NCBI GenBank assembly: GCA_018873245.2
Contig: JAEMBT020000005.1
Span: 3,830,001 to 3,894,000, forward strand
DNA length: 64,000 bases
DNA from: Archegozetes longisetosus
Taxonomy: Eukaryota > Arthropoda > Arachnida > Sarcoptiformes > Trhypochthoniidae
Reading direction: 5' to 3'
Shown: in pieces, positions 61,697 to 64,000 of the stretch
How positions within the stretch are numbered: position 1 is the stretch's first letter
Layout of the letters: every line of letters begins with the position of its first letter
The notes under the pieces: generated by a model
The model's database searches: none
What the model saw: the letters and a program-made list of their open reading frames with translations, nothing else
What the model was told of the DNA's origin: nothing
Position numbers and translations under genes: made by a program

Positions 61697-62868
61697 TTAT
61701 GACAAATTATATAAGCTGTTATGTTGCAACTTTAGACATTCAAACCCAATTGAATGAAAGCCAACATTCAAATATCGAGCATATAGTTCGAGACCATTTA
61801 GATTCCTATAAATAGTATTACTTAAAAGTGAATTATTTTTCTCCCCATCATCTTTGCTATTCGTTGTTTCAATTGGAACAACAGGTGTATTAACTTTATT
61901 TTTGACAATCCTGTCACAACTCTTCTCATCAAGCCTTTCAAGCAATTGTTGAAGAGGAGGTTTGTGTGAATGTATAGCACTCGGAACTGATATTATTATC
62001 CCGTTCAAGCATTTAGTCGGCACTGGTTTTCTTGAAGCTATGATTAAGTATTCTAAACCTCCACGAAGTTTAACGCTTTGACCAGTTCTTGTAATTTTGT
62101 GCCAAATGAAAATGTGAGTACTTTCGAAATTAAGTATTGGTAGGATATGATTTAGAACAAAATGTTTTTCTTTGTTGGTAGTCCAAATTGCAATTTTTAC
62201 ATTGGCGTAGGCAACGATTCAATCAATAGATTTAATTGTTTAGACATTTGGACAATATTTTCATTAGAGTCTGTTTGATAGGAACGTTTTCTTTTGACTG
62301 ATTTATTAGTATTCCAGGGCGGATCTATTACTATATTGAAATTATCTGAAACTTTAAACTTTCCCTCCTTATAGTACTCTTGCATGACTTTGAGTCCTTC
62401 AATAACTTCTGAACACATAAACGAACACTTGGGAGGAATTAGAAATTGTTCGCTAACAATAGGATTGTCACTATTATTGCAAAAAGGAGTCCCAGAATAT
62501 TGATCAAATTGATTTTGTTTTAGAGCCATATCTGCTATTTGTTGAGCGCTCGTATTATCACTTACATTAATTTCTAACCGCTTTATCATATGTCTCACTT
62601 TGTCGACAACTTCCTTAATCAAATGCTTCTGAGAATCAGTTAAGAGTTGTTCATAAATATTTCTTTTATGAAGTAATCGTTTTTTGCGTTTAACACTATC
62701 TGTATTCCTATGAAGTGCTTCTCTTTCAGTTTGCATATAAAACGGTTCATTAATAGCAAATAGAGTTTGCTTCAGCTCGTAATTTAAATTTATTTGACAG
62801 ATATTTCTGTTGTGTTCTAAGTATACTCCAATCAATTGTGAGTCCAAATCGTCAAAGACTCGAATCAT
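61697..62868 (-). CDS. METTL4: Methyltransferase-like 4 (MT-A70 family)
   Basis: About 390 aa from ATG 62868 to the stop at 61697. METTL4 is an MT-A70 enzyme; the animal protein methylates adenosine (N6 of 2'-O-methyladenosine) in U2 snRNA, with DNA 6mA also proposed. The catalytic DPPW (residues 182-185) lies in FNIVIDPPWNTNKSVKR. Before it stands FLIPPKCSFMCSEV; after it IAIWTTNKEKH, FIWHKITRTGQ, and near the end VPSAIHSHKPPLQQLLERL and LELYARYL, all family blocks. The frame changes once near 62200-62205, between SLPTP and VKIAIW; one more base gives 1173 nt. No intron can explain it because homology is continuous. Probably an assembly indel, otherwise a disabled gene. Confidence 0.9.
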
Positions 62869-63154
62869 TTCTATTGAATCTAAGAAACAATTGAACAATT
62901 ATTAAAATATTTAAAATCTAAACAAACATTATATGACTGCTTAAAGTAAACATTAAATAGAAGCTAAGTTTTGAAATATTTGTACTGGAAAAAACTCTTG
63001 AATAAAGAGTCTGCGTTGATTTACGAGATGTAAACAAAAGACCGATTCATATTTACTTTTATTTTTATTTGAGCTATGATCTAAGACAGCAAAGACTTGC
63101 GCTGTTGTCTGTTTATGATTTAGAAGTTTGGCTGTTATGCGCATTACCTAATAG
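62869..63154. other. METTL4 5' flank
   Basis: AT-rich, under 300 bp, no gene. Likely METTL4 leader and promoter. Confidence 0.5.
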
Positions 63155-63250
63155 TTAGCCAGGCAGAGGTCGTGGAAAGGGTTTGAAGCCTTCTGGCGAA
63201 GCATAGCAAAGTTGGGTTACGAAAGCGATAGGTTTGAAACCCCTCCTATG
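63155..63250 (+). repeat. Possible tRNA-derived SINE head
   Basis: A GC-rich island with an A-box-like TAGCCAGGCAGAGG (63157-63170) and a B-box-like GGTTTGAAACC (63231-63241). It does not fold as a tRNA. The boxes are further apart than in a tRNA gene. Only one copy seen. Confidence 0.3.
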
Positions 63251-63816
63251 CATGAATATTACATCACTAGAAAGTAAAGACAACACGTTCTCTCTACTGG
63301 CATAACTAACACTAAAGACCTTGACATATATATGCCTACTTCTTTAGTTACTATCTTTCCACGAATAATTTCGTAGTTAACTCGGTTTGATGCCTTGCAT
63401 CGTATTTGTTTGAATAGATATCGAAGTAACGATAAGACAATGTTAAATAAAACAATACTAGCTTTTATTAAAACCGTTTACAGACCATTTTGTCAATTAA
63501 CTCGTTCATTTTCTGTCAGCTTTAATATCTCCAAAGAGAAGCTAACTTTTTACTCATAATTCACACATATATTTCGTACTGAAATCAATAATTTTTATAT
63601 TGTTCTACATCATAATTCATCTGAACATAACTTATTTATCTATTGATTCTCACCGTTGTCTGTATAATAAAAATATTTTCAAAAATCGATATTTTGCGTC
63701 AATTTTGTTTGATTATTGATGAAAAAACTAGACTGAATTTAACGAACAATTGCAAACTGAAATAATTGATGTAATATTTAAATAGAAGGAAATCACATGA
63801 ATAAAAACCGAAAAAG
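63251..63816. other. 5' flank of second spectrin gene
   Basis: No gene recognised. Contains the promoter and leader of the gene at 63817. Confidence 0.5.
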
Positions 63817-63951
63817 ATGGAAAGAGACGACGAAAGTTACAAATATGATAGCGACAAGTTTGAGAAGAAGCGAATTCAAGTACTTCAACGCGAAAGGGAG
63901 TACATCCAACAAAAGACTTATAAGAAATGGATCAATTCAATCCTTATTAAG
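63817..63951 (+). CDS. Beta-spectrin family protein, first exon (runs off the window)
   Basis: A 45-codon exon starting MERDDESYKYDSDKFEKKR and ending at KKWINSILIK, followed by a GTAAAT donor. This is the segment just before the first calponin-homology domain in beta spectrins: karst here reads RIRALQEERLHIQKKTFTKWMNSFLQK in its first exon (52486-52367), and conventional beta-spectrin has a comparable KKTFTKWVNSHL. It could be the conventional beta-spectrin or a second karst-like copy. The exon boundary matches the karst one. Partial; the rest lies past 64000. Confidence 0.8.
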
Positions 63952-64000
63952 GTAAATGTTTTAAATTGCAACTCATTAGAATAAGTGAAATCTTAGTCCA

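Noticed and set aside
63155-63250. tRNA gene
   Set aside because: A- and B-box-like words are present, but no acceptor stem or cloverleaf can be drawn.

Overview
The window reads as an AT-rich arthropod nuclear genome. I infer a chelicerate, most likely a mite, from compact genes with many short introns, a beta-heavy spectrin (karst type) with an SH3 domain, an imidazolonepropionase gene and a selenocysteine-containing SELENOK. The species cannot be fixed from the sequence alone. There are no operons, CRISPR arrays, rRNA or clear tRNA genes.

Layout. 1-0.9 kb (+): two small membrane-protein genes, DPM3 (ER dolichol-phosphate-mannose synthase subunit) and UQCC3 (mitochondrial complex III assembly). 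1.6-4.6 kb (+): AMDHD1 (histidine breakdown), with a MITE-like element in intron 1. 5.3-10.2 kb: a transposon cluster holding a decayed 5' piece of a Fanzor element, a hAT element (5960-7899, 8-bp target duplication) and a near-whole Fanzor gene inside an element with perfect 16-bp inverted ends and TTAA duplications (8231-10229). 11.0-16.2 kb (+): TANGO1/MIA3. 16.8-17.3 kb: an unknown small ORF. 19.2-25.1 kb (-): a 14-exon SLC6 monoamine-type transporter. 28.0-30.1 kb (-): a nine-unit polyubiquitin gene with a TATA box. 32.3-32.9 kb (-): SELENOK with an in-frame UGA and a foldable SECIS. 33.4-34.6 kb (+): NDUFAF5. 34.6-36.1 kb (-): TASP1. 36.4-36.9 kb (+): GEMIN6. 37.6-52.5 kb (-): karst, 6 exons, 4148 codons. 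56.9-57.5 kb (-): CHP1. 58.0-60.9 kb (-): NEMF. 61.7-62.9 kb (-): METTL4. 63.8 kb to the edge (+): first exon of a second beta-spectrin-family gene.

The most notable system is the Fanzor element. Fanzors are eukaryotic relatives of TnpB, the RNA-guided nuclease. Here the gene is the only cargo of a piggyBac-like TTAA element, it keeps the RuvC acids in the rearranged Fanzor order, and a second, older copy lies 3 kb away. Its reading frame is split by one base in an A6 run. Four conserved host genes (AMDHD1, TANGO1, karst, METTL4) also carry exactly one 1-base frame slip, three of them in homopolymers. In each the total coding length becomes divisible by three once that single base is allowed for. 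The Fanzor break may therefore be an assembly error rather than a real lesion.

Most host genes are housekeeping and unrelated in pathway. Several pairs share short head-to-head intergenic regions (SELENOK/NDUFAF5, TASP1/GEMIN6, METTL4/spectrin) or lie tail to tail (NDUFAF5/TASP1, 44 bp apart).
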